Origin: Deltaproteobacteria bacterium
GTDB lineage: Bacteria; Desulfobacterota; Desulfarculia; Desulfarculales; Desulfarculaceae
Length of the DNA: 64,000 nucleotides
NCBI GenBank assembly: GCA_020444165.1
Contig: JAHLLK010000010.1
Span: 1 to 64,000, forward strand
Reading direction: 5' to 3'
A program made the position numbers and the translations under genes. Of the stretch, positions 1 through 8,453 are shown piece by piece. Every line of letters begins with the position of its first letter. Position 1 is the first letter of the stretch. The notes below the pieces were generated by a model, which had not been told where the DNA came from, did not search any database, and saw only the letters and a list, made by a program, of their open reading frames with translations.

Positions 1-857
1 ATGGCCACGATGACCTTGGAGGAGCCCATGCCCGCCAGGTGCTGGATGGCGCCGCTGATGCCGCAAGCCACGTACACGTTGGGGGTGACGACCTTGCCGG
101 TCTGACCCACCTGATCGGTGTGGGGGCGCCAGCCGGCGTCCACCGCGGCGCGGGAAGCGCCCACCGCCGCGTTCAGCACCGCGGCCAGCTTCTCGATGAT
201 CTCGAAGTTCTCCGGGCCCTTCATGCCGCGGCCGCCACTGACGATGATCGAAGCCTCGGTCAGCTCGATCTTGCCCGCGGCCTCCTTGATGCGCTCCACC
301 ACCTTGGTCCGGATCTCGCCGGTCTGGGGGGCAAAGCTCTCCACCGTGGCCGCGCCACCGGTTTCCACGATGTCGAACACGTTGGGCCGGAGGCTCACGA
401 TCTGGGGATCGCTCTTCAGGATCACGTCGGCGTAGACCTTGCCGGCGTACATGGGCCGGGTGGCCTTCAACCGGCCGTTCTCCACGGCCAGTTTGGTGCA
501 GTCCACCGCCACCGAGACGCCCAGCTTGGCGGCCAGACGGCCCGCCAGGTCCTTGCCGGCCATGGAAGCGCCAAACAGGATCACGTCCGCGCCCTGCTCC
601 TTGGCCAGGGCGGCCACGGCGCTGGCGTAAACCTCGGCGGTGTAGGCGGCCGCCGCGTCGGACTCGCCGTAAAACACCTTGGCCACACCGTACTTGCCCA
701 GCTCAGCGGCCTTGTCGGCCAGGCCTTGCCCCAGCACCACGGCGGAAACCTCGGCGCCCAGTTCATCGGCTATTTTTTTGGCGGCGCTGGCCACCTCGAA
801 AGTTATCTTGCGGAATTCGCCGTCCCTATGCTCGGCGATAACCAAAACACCAGCCAT
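1..857 (-). CDS. etfA: Electron transfer flavoprotein alpha subunit (partial)
   Basis: Alpha subunit of an electron-transfer flavoprotein. It carries the FAD and, with EtfB, takes electrons from acyl-CoA dehydrogenases or related flavoenzymes in the cytoplasm. About 285 residues are visible; the C-terminal few dozen run off the left edge. The protein starts [13 protein letters not shown] in the usual N-terminal ETF fold. It carries the FAD-domain signature [12 protein letters not shown] around residue 205, then [15 protein letters not shown] and [14 protein letters not shown], which are classic EtfA motifs. The ATG at 857 follows a GGGAG ribosome site. It lies 50 bases downstream of etfB on the same strand, the standard etfBA order, and is probably co-transcribed with it. 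Confidence 0.96.
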   Translation of the reverse strand, partial: MAGVLVIAEHRDGEFRKITFEVASAAKKIADELGAEVSAVVLGQGLADKAAELGKYGVAKVFYGESDAAAAYTAEVYASAVAALAKEQGADVILFGASMAGKDLAGRLAAKLGVSVAVDCTKLAVENGRLKATRPMYAGKVYADVILKSDPQIVSLRPNVFDIVETGGAATVESFAPQTGEIRTKVVERIKEAAGKIELTEASIIVSGGRGMKGPENFEIIEKLAAVLNAAVGASRAAVDAGWRPHTDQVGQTGKVVTPNVYVACGISGAIQHLAGMGSSKVIVA

Positions 858-907
858 ATTCGTACACTCCCTTCGAGTGAGATAGTTGGGTTTGTCCCGG
901 GGGAAGG

Positions 908-1678
908 CTATATCGCCTTGGCTTCTTCCCGCAGAGCCTTGGCCAGGTTGGCGGCCAGCTCGGCCGGGGTCTCACCGGCGATGACTTTGCCCGGGGCCCG
1001 CTGCGGCGGCGGGGTCAAGGCCACCACCTCGGCCAGGCCGCCGGCGTCCACGCCCAACTCGGCCACGGTCTTGGTGGTCAGGGGCTTCTTTTTGGCCTTC
1101 ATGATGCCCGGAAGGGAGGCGTAACGGGGCTCGTTCAAACCACGGCCGGCGGTGACCACCACGGGCAGGGCGGCTTCCAGCACCACGGTCTCACCCTCGA
1201 TGGGCCGGTTGACCTGGGCCTTGCCGTCGGCGATGGTCAACTTGGTGATCACGGAAAGCTGGGGCAGGTCCAACAGTTCGGCCACGGCCGAGCTGACCAG
1301 GCCGCAGTCGTCGTCCACGGCCCGCTGGCCGAACAGGACGATGTCGGCCGCCAGATCCTTCACCACGGCGGCCAGGATCTTGGCCACGGCCAGGGGGTCC
1401 AGGCCGTAGAGATTGTCGTCTTCCACCAAAACGGCCTTGTCCGCGCCCATGGCGAGCGCGGTGCGCAGCGCCTCGGTGACCCGCTTGGGGCCGGCGCCCA
1501 CCACGGTGACCTCGCCGCCTTGGGCCTGTTTGATCTTTAGGGCCTCTTCCACCGCAAACTCATCGTAGGGGTTCATGACCCATTTGATGTCGTCGGTGAC
1601 GATAGACTTGCCGTCTCCGGCGATCTTGATCACCGTTTCGGTGTCCGGCACCTGCTTCAGGCAAACCACGATGTTCAC
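908..1678 (-). CDS. etfB: Electron transfer flavoprotein beta subunit
   Basis: Beta subunit of the electron-transfer flavoprotein, 256 aa, the usual family length. It opens MNIVVCLKQVPDTETVIKI, as EtfB proteins do. It contains WVMNPYDEFAVEEALK, the AMP/flavin-binding stretch AMGADKAVLVED, and the C-terminal recognition-loop region after RPIEGETVVLEAALPVVV. The start is GTG at 1678, preceded by a strong AAGGAGAAGG ribosome site. It is the first gene of the etfBA pair. A FadR-like TetR regulator lies 105 bases upstream on the same strand, suggesting control by an acyl-CoA signal (inference). Without the rest of the operon, non-bifurcating and bifurcating types cannot be told apart. Confidence 0.96.
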   Translation of the reverse strand: MNIVVCLKQVPDTETVIKIAGDGKSIVTDDIKWVMNPYDEFAVEEALKIKQAQGGEVTVVGAGPKRVTEALRTALAMGADKAVLVEDDNLYGLDPLAVAKILAAVVKDLAADIVLFGQRAVDDDCGLVSSAVAELLDLPQLSVITKLTIADGKAQVNRPIEGETVVLEAALPVVVTAGRGLNEPRYASLPGIMKAKKKPLTTKTVAELGVDAGGLAEVVALTPPPQRAPGKVIAGETPAELAANLAKALREEAKAI

Positions 1679-1783
1679 TGCGTTCCTTCTCCTTTCGTCC
1701 GAAGGGGGCTCCGGCCTTCATGGTTGGGCCGTGGCCGGAGTCCTCCCGGGGTGTCCTCACCCCACATTTCTCCGCTAAAAACG

Positions 1784-2392
1784 CTAATTGGCCTGGATAC
1801 CCCGCAGGAAGTAGCCGCTGATCTCCCGGGCGGCGGTGGCGATGTTGTAACGCTTGCCGGTGCTGCCCGACAAGACCCAGTAGCGGCTCATCTCATCCAG
1901 GGCTCCGAAAAAGGCGCGTTTCATGACGCCAGGCATGATGTCGGCGCGGAAGTAGCCCTCCCGCTGTCCGTCCTTGATGATGGTGCTGATGATACCCAGG
2001 TACTCGTGAAACTTGTCGTTTTTGTATTCTTTCATGAACTTGGACGACTGCCGGAGTTCCACCTGGATGATCTCGGCCAGTTGCTGGTTCCGCTCCACCA
2101 GGGCCAGATGGGCCAGGGCGAAGGCCTCCAGCTTGCCGGCCGGCGTTGCCTGCGCGGCCACGTTTTCGCGCACGTTGGCCAGGATATGGCTCATTTCCTC
2201 TTCAAACAAGGAAATAAGTATGTCGTCCTTGTTTTGGAAGTAAAGATAGATGGTGCCGTCGGCCACATTGGCTTCCCGGGCGATTTCGCTCACCTTGGAG
2301 TTGAAGAAGCCGTTCTTGGCAAAGACCTTGACCGCGGCCTGTATGATGCGGCGATGTTTTTCGCTGTTTTTCTTGTCGGCGATGGCTTTCAC
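1784..2392 (-). CDS. TetR/AcrR family transcriptional regulator, FadR-like
   Basis: DNA-binding repressor of 202 aa. The N-terminal helix-turn-helix is clear: RRIIQAAVKVFAKNGFF, then VSEIAREANVADGTIYLYF at about residues 38-56. The remainder is an all-helical ligand domain. The sequence resembles the FadR-type TetR regulators that control fatty-acid degradation and etf genes, so an acyl-CoA ligand is plausible but inferred. The start is GTG at 2392 with AGGAG 9 bases upstream. It precedes etfB on the same strand with a 105-base gap, so it may be co-transcribed with etfBA or control them. A hairpin-array repeat begins about 12 bases upstream of its start codon. Confidence 0.88.
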   Translation of the reverse strand: MKAIADKKNSEKHRRIIQAAVKVFAKNGFFNSKVSEIAREANVADGTIYLYFQNKDDILISLFEEEMSHILANVRENVAAQATPAGKLEAFALAHLALVERNQQLAEIIQVELRQSSKFMKEYKNDKFHEYLGIISTIIKDGQREGYFRADIMPGVMKRAFFGALDEMSRYWVLSGSTGKRYNIATAAREISGYFLRGIQAN

Positions 2393-2404
2393 GGATAGGG
2401 GCTC

Positions 2405-2561
2405 CTAGCAGGGTGTTGAAAAAGGTTGGGGAAGCCTTTTTCAAACAAATTTGGCAAAGGTTTGGGTTTGCCAAATTTCGCAAATTGCTGGCATTTGCCA
2501 AGCCGGGCAATTTGGCGCGCCGTGGGTAGCGCGTGAGCAGGCGGTTGATGATCAGCCTGCT
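2405..2561. repeat. Hairpin-array repeat, copy A
   Basis: Intergenic array of consecutive hairpins. The outer flank CTAGCAGGGTGTTGAAAAAG at 2405-2424 resembles the right end of copy H. Stem A is TTGAAAAAGG 2416-2425 with 2435-2444. Stem B is AAATTTGGCAAA 2447-2458, perfectly paired with 2467-2478. Stem C is CAAATTGC 2481-2488 with 2507-2514. Stem D is CGCGC 2516-2520 with GCGCG 2529-2533. Stem E is AGCAGGC 2536-2542 with 2555-2561. It fills most of the gap between the TetR gene and mltG; nothing else was recognised between 2562 and 2712. Confidence 0.8.
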
Positions 2562-2712
2562 GGGCGTGCAGGCGGCCTAGTTTATGAATGATGTCTCATT
2601 CAAAGGACCAATATCACGCCCCTCAAATGGTGTCAATTGCTTTTCGTGTTCCCCTCCCGAAAAAATGAGCCCCGTTCAGCGGGTAGGGTAGGGACCCGCG
2701 CCCCGCGGTCCC

Positions 2713-3720
2713 TCAGTGGCGGCGGCGCACCTCGCGGATGGCCGCCACCTGGCCCGCGTAGTCCCGGCTGAACACGTGCCGGCCCGAACCATCGGCCACG
2801 AAGTAAAGGTAATTGACCCGGGCCGGGTCCACCGCGGCCAGCAGGCTGGCCTCCCCGGGCGAGCAGATGGGGCCCGGCGGCAGGCCCGGGCGCTGGTAGG
2901 TGTTGTAGGGGTTATCCTTCTCCAGATCAGCCCGCAACAGCGGCCGGTCCAGGCCGCCCAAGCCGTAGATCACCGTGGGGTCGGCCTGCAGGAGCATGCC
3001 CTTCTTCAGGCGGTTGTGGTACACCGCGCTGATCAGGGGCCGCTCCGCGTCCACCCTGGCCTCCTTCTCGATGATGCTGGCCAGGGTCAGGGTCTGGCCA
3101 CGGGAAAAGCCCATTTCCGTCGCCTTGGCCTCCAGGGGGCGCCAGGCCTGGTTGCCCCGGCGGACCATCAGGCCCAGGACCGCGCGGGCCCCCAGGCCCC
3201 GGGCCAGACGGTAGGTGTCCGGGAAAAGATAGCCCTCCAGGCTCTCGGCCTTGGTCAGGTCCAGGCTGTCCAAGAAGGCCCGGTCCTTGGCCAGGGCCAG
3301 GGCGGCCTTCCGGTCCACCAGCCCGGCCTCGGCCAGACGGTCCACGATCTCCTGGAGGGTGAAGCCTTCGGGGATCAGCACCACGTGCTGGTACACCCGG
3401 CCGCTCCGGAGGATGGCCAGGATGGCCTCTTGGGACAGGGCCGGGCTCAGCTCGTACTCCCCGGCCTTCAAGGGCCCCGCCTCCTGGGTGAAGCGCGCCG
3501 CGGCCAGGAACCACAGGGGTTTGGCGATAATGCCCTCCCGGGCCAACAGCTCGGCCACGGCCGCCTGCCCGCTGCCCCGGGGTATCTCCACCAGTTTGGC
3601 GGCCCCGCCGGGCGCCGCGGCCAGGTTCAGCACCCAGGCCCGGAAACCCCACAGCGCGGCCAGGCCCAGGGCGGCCACGCACAACAGGGCCAGGACGGTA
3701 CGCTTGGTGGCTGGCTTCAT
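2713..3720 (-). CDS. mltG: Endolytic peptidoglycan transglycosylase MltG (YceG-like)
   Basis: Membrane-anchored lytic transglycosylase that cleaves nascent glycan strands and is thought to end glycan polymerisation. It has 335 aa, the usual length. One N-terminal transmembrane helix (about residues 7-27, VLALLCVAALGLAALWGF) is followed by a LysM-like region. The YceG catalytic domain has TLASIIEKEARVDAERP with the catalytic Glu, then MLLQADPTVIYGLG and the YNTYQRPGLPPGPICSPG block near the C-terminus. The start ATG at 3720 overlaps the ruvX stop by four bases (ATGA), so the two are translationally coupled. A longer in-frame extension to 4164 exists but is antisense-type shadow without a signal. 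Confidence 0.95.
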   Translation of the reverse strand: MKPATKRTVLALLCVAALGLAALWGFRAWVLNLAAAPGGAAKLVEIPRGSGQAAVAELLAREGIIAKPLWFLAAARFTQEAGPLKAGEYELSPALSQEAILAILRSGRVYQHVVLIPEGFTLQEIVDRLAEAGLVDRKAALALAKDRAFLDSLDLTKAESLEGYLFPDTYRLARGLGARAVLGLMVRRGNQAWRPLEAKATEMGFSRGQTLTLASIIEKEARVDAERPLISAVYHNRLKKGMLLQADPTVIYGLGGLDRPLLRADLEKDNPYNTYQRPGLPPGPICSPGEASLLAAVDPARVNYLYFVADGSGRHVFSRDYAGQVAAIREVRRRH

Positions 3721-4157
3721 GAGGTGGTTTCTCCCAGACCGTCCAGATAGCGCCTGAGGATCAGGGCGGCGGCCAACTTGTCCACCGCGGCCCGCCGCCG
3801 CGCCCGGCTTTGGTCCGCGGCCAGGAGCAACTCGTGGGCCTCGGCGCTGGTCAGCGATTCGTCGCAGAAGTGTACGGCCAGCCCCAGGCGGCGCGCAAGT
3901 CTTTTGCCAAAGGAGCGGGCCCGGGCCGCTTCGGGGCCCTCTTCGCCGGAGAGGCGGCAGGGGAGCCCCACCACGATGCCCACCACCTTTTCCCGGGCGG
4001 CCAGGCGGCCGATGGCCTGCACGTCGGCTTCCCGGTTCACCCGGGGGAGCACGGTCAAGGGCTGGGCGGTAAGACGTTCCTCGTCCGAGACCGCCACCCC
4101 GATCCGCGCCGCCCCCAGGTCCAGGGCCAATAATTTGCCTTGCTTCCCTTGGATCAC
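3717..4157 (-). CDS. ruvX: RuvX/YqgF family Holliday-junction resolvase-like nuclease
   Basis: YqgF-family RNase H-fold protein, about 146 aa. The family is linked to pre-16S rRNA 5' processing and was named a putative Holliday-junction resolvase. Visible motifs are LLALDLGAARIGVAVSD at the N-terminus (first catalytic Asp), VVGIVVGLPCRLSG, and FCDESLTSAEAHELL with the catalytic Glu. A C-terminal Asp (AAVDKLAAALIL) completes the set. The start is uncertain: GTG at 4157 gives a normal-length protein but has no obvious ribosome site. The frame stays open to 4406 through a repeat element. The stop overlaps the mltG start. Confidence 0.88.
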   Translation of the reverse strand: MIQGKQGKLLALDLGAARIGVAVSDEERLTAQPLTVLPRVNREADVQAIGRLAAREKVVGIVVGLPCRLSGEEGPEAARARSFGKRLARRLGLAVHFCDESLTSAEAHELLLAADQSRARRRAAVDKLAAALILRRYLDGLGETTS

Positions 4158-4271
4158 CAGCCAATTATGACGATAATCCCGGCCGTTGCCAAGACGCTCC
4201 GGTTGACGCCCCCGAACGGGCGTTCTATATTCCAAACTGCCGGCCAAGGCCGCCCTGGCCCAGGTCAGCGG

Positions 4272-4394
4272 CCAATTGGCTAAAGCGTGACCACGCCCCA
4301 GCAAGCTAAGCTCGCGGGGAGCCCGGGGTTTTGCCAACTGGCGCGTTTGGCGGAATGTTTGCAAACCCTCCGCCAAGCGGCGGGCCGTTTGTCC
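4272..4394. repeat. Hairpin-array repeat, copy B (degenerate)
   Basis: Partial member of the hairpin-array family between the ruvX start and selB. Stem B is CCAATTGGCTAAA 4272-4284 against TTTTGCCAACTGG 4329-4341, with two mismatches. Inside it is the CCCCAGCAAGC...GCGGGG insert also present in copies D and H. Stem C is TTGGCGGA 4347-4354 with TCCGCCAA 4369-4376. The left arm of stem D (GCGGGCC, 4380-4386) is present but its partner is lost. It lies in the 5' region of ruvX, so part of it could be transcribed as leader. Confidence 0.65.
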
Positions 4395-4447
4395 ACAACC
4401 TGACACTCAGTTCCCACGGCTGCCAGAAACCAGGGAGGGCCTTAGTA

Positions 4448-6352
4448 ATGAAGCAGATCGTCCTGGGCACCGCCGGGCACATCGATCACGGCAAGACCAC
4501 CCTGGTCAAGGCCCTCACCGGCATCGACACCGACCGCCTGAAGGAGGAGAAGGCCCGGGGCATCACCATCGAGCTGGGCTTTGCCCACCTCACCCTGCCC
4601 AGTGGCCAGAAGGTGGGCATCGTGGACGTGCCGGGCCACGAGAAGTTCGTGAAGAACATGGTGGCTGGCGCGGCGGGCATCGACCTGGTGGCCCTGGTCA
4701 TCGCGGCCGACGAGGGGGTGATGCCCCAGACCCGCGAGCATCTGGACATCTGCACCCTGTTGGGCGTGCAGACCGGGCTGGTGGTGCTCACCAAGGTGGA
4801 CATGGTGGACGAGGAGTGGCTGGAGCTGGTCACCGAGGACGTGGCCGAATACCTGGAAGGCACCTTCCTGGAGAACAGCCCCATCGTCCCGGTGTCGGCC
4901 GTGAAGCGCCAGGGCATCCCCGAGCTGTTGGCCGAGCTGGACCGCATCATCGCCGACCTCTCAGAGCAGCCGGCCACCGGGCCCTTCCGCCTGCCGGTGG
5001 ACCGGGTCTTCACCATGAAGGGCTTTGGCACGGTCATCACCGGCACGGCCGTCACCGGCCAGGTGGAGCTGGGCCAGGAAGTGATGATCTACCCCCGGGG
5101 CCTGGCGGCCAAGGTGCGGGGCCTGCAAGTGCACAACGAGGAAGTCACCGTGGCCCGCCGGGGCCAGCGCACCGCGGTGAACCTGCAAGGCGTGGACAAG
5201 GAGCTGATCGACCGCGGCGAGGTGGTGGCCGAGCCGGGCAGCCTGGTGGCCAGCCTGTGGCTGGACCTGGACCTGGCCACCCTGGCCGACATGGCCCGGC
5301 CCCTGAAGCACCGCGCCCCGGTGCGCCTGCACACCGGCACCAAGGAGGTCTTGGGCCGCGTCATGCTCCTGGACCGCGACCTCTTGCGACCCGGCGAGGC
5401 CGCGCTGTGCCAGGTCCGTCTGGAGGAGCCGGTGGCGGTCATGGGCGGCGACCGCTTCGTGGTCCGCTCCTACTCCCCGGTGCACACCATCGCCGGCGGC
5501 CGGGTCTTGCACCCCCATCCCGGCCGCCACAAAAGGAACCGGCCCGAGATCATGGCCGCCCTGGCCAGCCTGCAAACCGGCGGCCCCCGGGAAAAGGTGG
5601 CCGTGCACGCCCGCCTGGCCGGGGCCAAGGGCCTCACCCAGACCGACCTGATCCGGCTCACCGCGCTGTCCCGCAAGGAGCTGGACACCCTCACCGGGGA
5701 CATGCTGTCCAAGCAGGAACTGGTGCGCTTCGACAAGGAAGGCGGCCGGCTCATCGCGGCCCCGGTGCAGGAGGAACTCCTGGCCGGAGTCCTGGCCCTG
5801 GTGGAGGAGCATCACCAGAAGAACCCCTTGAAATCCGGCATCGGCCGTGAAGAGCTGAAGAACCGCCTGGGCGGCGAGCTGGAGCCCAAGCTCTTTGCCC
5901 ACCTGCTGCGGAAGCTGGAGGCCGAGGGCAAGATCGCGCTGGAAAAGGACCTGATCCGCCTGACCGGCCACTCGGTGCAGCTGGCCGGCGACGAAGAGGC
6001 CCTGCGCCAGCGCCTGGTGCAGGCCTACCAGGAAGGCGGCTTCACGCCCCCCTACTTCAAGGACGTGACGGCCAAGGACGACAAGAAGAAGGCCCGCTCG
6101 GTGCTGGGGGTGCTGATCAACGAAGGCGTGCTGGTGAAGGTGAAGGAAGACCTCTACTTCGCCACCGAGCCCCTGGAGGAGATCAAGTCCCGCCTGGTGC
6201 GCCACGCCGAGGCTCACGGCAAGATCAACGCCCAGGAGTTCAAGGACCTCACCGGCCTCAGCCGCAAGTACCTGATCCCCCTGTTGGAGTACTTCGACTC
6301 CATCCAGCTCACCATGCGGGTGGGCGACGACCGGGTGCTCAGGAAGCGCTAG
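4448..6352 (+). CDS. selB: Selenocysteine-specific translation elongation factor SelB
   Basis: GTPase that delivers selenocysteyl-tRNA to UGA codons marked by a SECIS element. It has 634 aa, the full bacterial SelB length. G1 is GHIDHGKT (residues 10-17), G3 is DVPGH (60-64) and G4 is TKVD (115-118). These are followed by the EF-Tu-like domains II/III and C-terminal winged-helix domains that bind SECIS RNA. ATG at 4448 is preceded by AGGGAGGG and gives the canonical [15 protein letters not shown] start; the longer open frame upstream is ignored. It implies that the organism makes selenoproteins, although selA, selD, tRNA-Sec and a selenoprotein are not in this window. It is divergent from ruvX-mltG. 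Confidence 0.97.
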   Translation: MKQIVLGTAGHIDHGKTTLVKALTGIDTDRLKEEKARGITIELGFAHLTLPSGQKVGIVDVPGHEKFVKNMVAGAAGIDLVALVIAADEGVMPQTREHLDICTLLGVQTGLVVLTKVDMVDEEWLELVTEDVAEYLEGTFLENSPIVPVSAVKRQGIPELLAELDRIIADLSEQPATGPFRLPVDRVFTMKGFGTVITGTAVTGQVELGQEVMIYPRGLAAKVRGLQVHNEEVTVARRGQRTAVNLQGVDKELIDRGEVVAEPGSLVASLWLDLDLATLADMARPLKHRAPVRLHTGTKEVLGRVMLLDRDLLRPGEAALCQVRLEEPVAVMGGDRFVVRSYSPVHTIAGGRVLHPHPGRHKRNRPEIMAALASLQTGGPREKVAVHARLAGAKGLTQTDLIRLTALSRKELDTLTGDMLSKQELVRFDKEGGRLIAAPVQEELLAGVLALVEEHHQKNPLKSGIGREELKNRLGGELEPKLFAHLLRKLEAEGKIALEKDLIRLTGHSVQLAGDEEALRQRLVQAYQEGGFTPPYFKDVTAKDDKKKARSVLGVLINEGVLVKVKEDLYFATEPLEEIKSRLVRHAEAHGKINAQEFKDLTGLSRKYLIPLLEYFDSIQLTMRVGDDRVLRKR

Positions 6353-6377
6353 GCCCCGAGGTCTTGCCCGCTTTCCC

Positions 6378-6417
6378 AGGCCCCCCGAAGCCCGGCGGCT
6401 GTGGGGGGCTGGTTTTT
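6378..6417 (+). terminator. Probable intrinsic terminator of selB
   Basis: A GGCCCCCC arm (6379-6386) pairs with GGGGGGCT (6403-6410), followed by GGTTTTT. It begins 26 bases after the selB stop codon. Confidence 0.75.
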
Positions 6418-6486
6418 GATTCCTCCCCCGCGGGCCGACCTGCTACCGTGAGCTGACCCGCCACCCAGCCCCCAGGGGAGGAGCCC

Positions 6487-8310
6487 ATGCCCACCGATCC
6501 GAACCCGGCCGCGGAACATTACCGGCACTTCGCCCAACTGAGCGCGGCGGGCGACTGGGCCGGGGCGCTGGCCGCCTTGGGCCGGGCCCTGGAGGCCGAC
6601 CCGGCCCTGGCCGCGGACCGCGGCTCCCTGGAAGCAGCTTCCCCGCCCCCGGGCCAAGCCGCCCCGGCCTGGCCGGTGCTGGCCGCCGCCCTGGCCGCCC
6701 GGGGGAAGCCCCGGGCAGCGCTCATCGCCTGGCACCGGGCCCTGGCCGCCGACCCGGCCGACCCCCAGGCCTGCCGGGCGCTGGGCGCCCTCTACCTCTC
6801 CGGCAACCTCCAACCCCAGGCCCAGGCGGCCCTGGCGCGGGCCCGGGAGCTGGCCCCGGACGAGGCCACCACCCAAGCGGCCCCGGCCCGACTTTCCGCC
6901 GGCGAGGCCTCTTCTGATACTGCTCCCGTCCCCAACCTTCCCCAACCCGATCCCCCGCCCGCCCACCAGGCGTCCCGTGAGGCTGTTCCTCCTCAAAACA
7001 CCGCTTTTCTTTTTGGAAGGGGGTGTGGGGGAAACCTTTTTCTTTTGGCTTCAAAAGAAAAAGGTTTCCCCCACATTCTTCCCTCTTCCTCTTCTTCCTC
7101 TTCCCTCTCCCTGCCTCTGGACCGGGGGGTGGAGGAGGCGCTGTTGGCGGCGGGGTTATGGGGGGTGGGTCGGCAGGCTGAGGCGCAGCATTATGCGGGG
7201 CGGGCCTTGGCCAGTTTGCAGGAGCGGGGCGAGGCGGCGGCGCCGCCGGAGGTGCTGGCGGCCTGGGGGGTGGGAGGGCTCACGGGGTTGGTGGTCCGGC
7301 TTTGTGTGGGGCTGGCCAGCCACTCCACGTTTTACCAGTTGGAACAGGCCCGGGGGCTGTTGGGCTTGTGGCGGCGGGCGGAGCCGGGGCATCCCCAGGC
7401 GGCCTGGCTCATGGGCTTGGGGCTGGCCCTGGCGGCCCGGCGGGAGGGGAGGACGGCGCCGCGCGAGGCTTTGGCGTGCCTGAACCAGGGGGAGGCTTAT
7501 GCCGGCCCGGCCCGGGGGGCGGCGGCCCTGGCCCTGGCCCGGGGCGAGGCTCCGGCGGCCCTGGCCCTGCCCTATGACGGGGGGGAGGTGTGGGCGCCCG
7601 GCGACTTGGCCCAGCTCAGCACCTACGTGCTGTTGGAGCAGGGCGACTGGTTCGAACCGGAGTTGACCCTGTTCCGGGCCTTGGCCCGGCCCGGGGCGCG
7701 GGTTTTGGATTTGGGGGCCAATCTGGGGCTGTACGCCCTGGCGGCCGCCCGGCGGGTGGGGCCCGGGGGCCGGGTGCTGGCGGTGGAGCCGGGGCGCGAG
7801 GCCTTTGGGCTGCTCACCCGCTCGGCCGCACCGTGGCCCGGGCTGACTTGCCGGCAGGTGGCCGTGGGGGGGAGCGCGGGGCGGGCGGTGCTCACCGGGG
7901 CGGAGCGCCTGGAGATGGCCAAGGTGGCGGCCACGGGGCCGGGCGAGGAGGTGGCCGTGGTCACCCTGGCCGGGCTGTTGGCGGCCGAGGGCTGGGAGGG
8001 GGTGGATCTGTTGAAAATGGACGTGGAGGGCCTGGAGAGCCAGGTGCTGGCCGGCTCGACGGCCTGGTGGCGGGCGCACGACCCGGTGGTGATTTACGAG
8101 GTCAAGGAGGGTCCCCATTGGCGGCGGGGGCTCATCGCCCAGTTCCGGGAGCTGGGCTACGATTCCTTCCTGTACCAGGCCCCGGCCGGGCGCCTGGTGC
8201 CCGTGGGGCCGGAGGACGAGTTGCCGCCCTTGTGTCTGAACCTGGTGGCGGTCAAACCGGCGGCCCTGGAGCGCCTGGCCCGGTTGGCGGGTCAAGGGCC
8301 GGTGGAGTAG
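6487..8310 (+). CDS. TPR-containing FkbM-family SAM methyltransferase
   Basis: Protein of 607 aa with TPR-like helical repeats and a C-terminal FkbM-type methyltransferase. The SAM-binding motif VLDLGANLGLYALAAA is near residue 405. The family motif LLKMDVEGLE is near residue 508, followed by the VIYEVKE strand. FkbM enzymes methylate hydroxyls of sugars or secondary metabolites; the substrate here is unknown. ATG at 6487 follows GGGGAGGAG. TPR-like segments (residues about 10-125 and 215-240) are separated by a low-complexity Ser-rich stretch at about 165-215. That stretch is encoded by a palindromic repeat (7024-7075) read in frame. No frameshift is present, so one gene is the simplest reading. 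A two-gene arrangement split by the repeat is possible. Confidence 0.85.
   Translation: MPTDPNPAAEHYRHFAQLSAAGDWAGALAALGRALEADPALAADRGSLEAASPPPGQAAPAWPVLAAALAARGKPRAALIAWHRALAADPADPQACRALGALYLSGNLQPQAQAALARARELAPDEATTQAAPARLSAGEASSDTAPVPNLPQPDPPPAHQASREAVPPQNTAFLFGRGCGGNLFLLASKEKGFPHILPSSSSSSSLSLPLDRGVEEALLAAGLWGVGRQAEAQHYAGRALASLQERGEAAAPPEVLAAWGVGGLTGLVVRLCVGLASHSTFYQLEQARGLLGLWRRAEPGHPQAAWLMGLGLALAARREGRTAPREALACLNQGEAYAGPARGAAALALARGEAPAALALPYDGGEVWAPGDLAQLSTYVLLEQGDWFEPELTLFRALARPGARVLDLGANLGLYALAAARRVGPGGRVLAVEPGREAFGLLTRSAAPWPGLTCRQVAVGGSAGRAVLTGAERLEMAKVAATGPGEEVAVVTLAGLLAAEGWEGVDLLKMDVEGLESQVLAGSTAWWRAHDPVVIYEVKEGPHWRRGLIAQFRELGYDSFLYQAPAGRLVPVGPEDELPPLCLNLVAVKPAALERLARLAGQGPVE
7024..7075. 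repeat. Long G/C-base, A/T-apex palindrome, copy P1 (inside a coding frame)
   Basis: Perfect 24-bp inverted repeat, 7024-7047 against 7052-7075, with a 4-base loop. Arms begin TGTGGGGG and end in an A/T apex, as in copies P2-P5. Flanking pyrimidine-rich sequence (7076-7115) matches the right flanks of the other copies. This is the only copy inside a gene. Confidence 0.9.
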
Positions 8311-8360
8311 TCGTGCCATAGCTGTTTTGGGCCAAACCCCGGCCTGCTACCTAAAACACT

Positions 8361-8453
8361 GAAGTTTTTTGAGGGGAGGGGAATGTGGGGGGAGACCCCT
8401 TTTTTTCAAAAAAGGGGTCTCCCCCCACATTCCCATTTCTCCGAACAACTCTT
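8361..8453. repeat. Long G/C-base, A/T-apex palindrome, copy P2
   Basis: Perfect 25-bp stem, 8381-8405 with 8408-8432, and a 2-base loop. An outer weaker dyad has AAGTTTTTT at 8362-8370 facing the A-rich GAACAACTC side. It lies between the convergent TPR/FkbM methyltransferase and histidine-kinase genes and nearly touches the kinase stop codon. T-tracts lie at the apex, not after the stem, so it is not a standard intrinsic terminator. Confidence 0.9.

Noticed and set aside
4158..4406. N-terminal extension of RuvX to 4406
   Set aside because: It would translate hairpin-array copy B and add 83 residues absent from the family.
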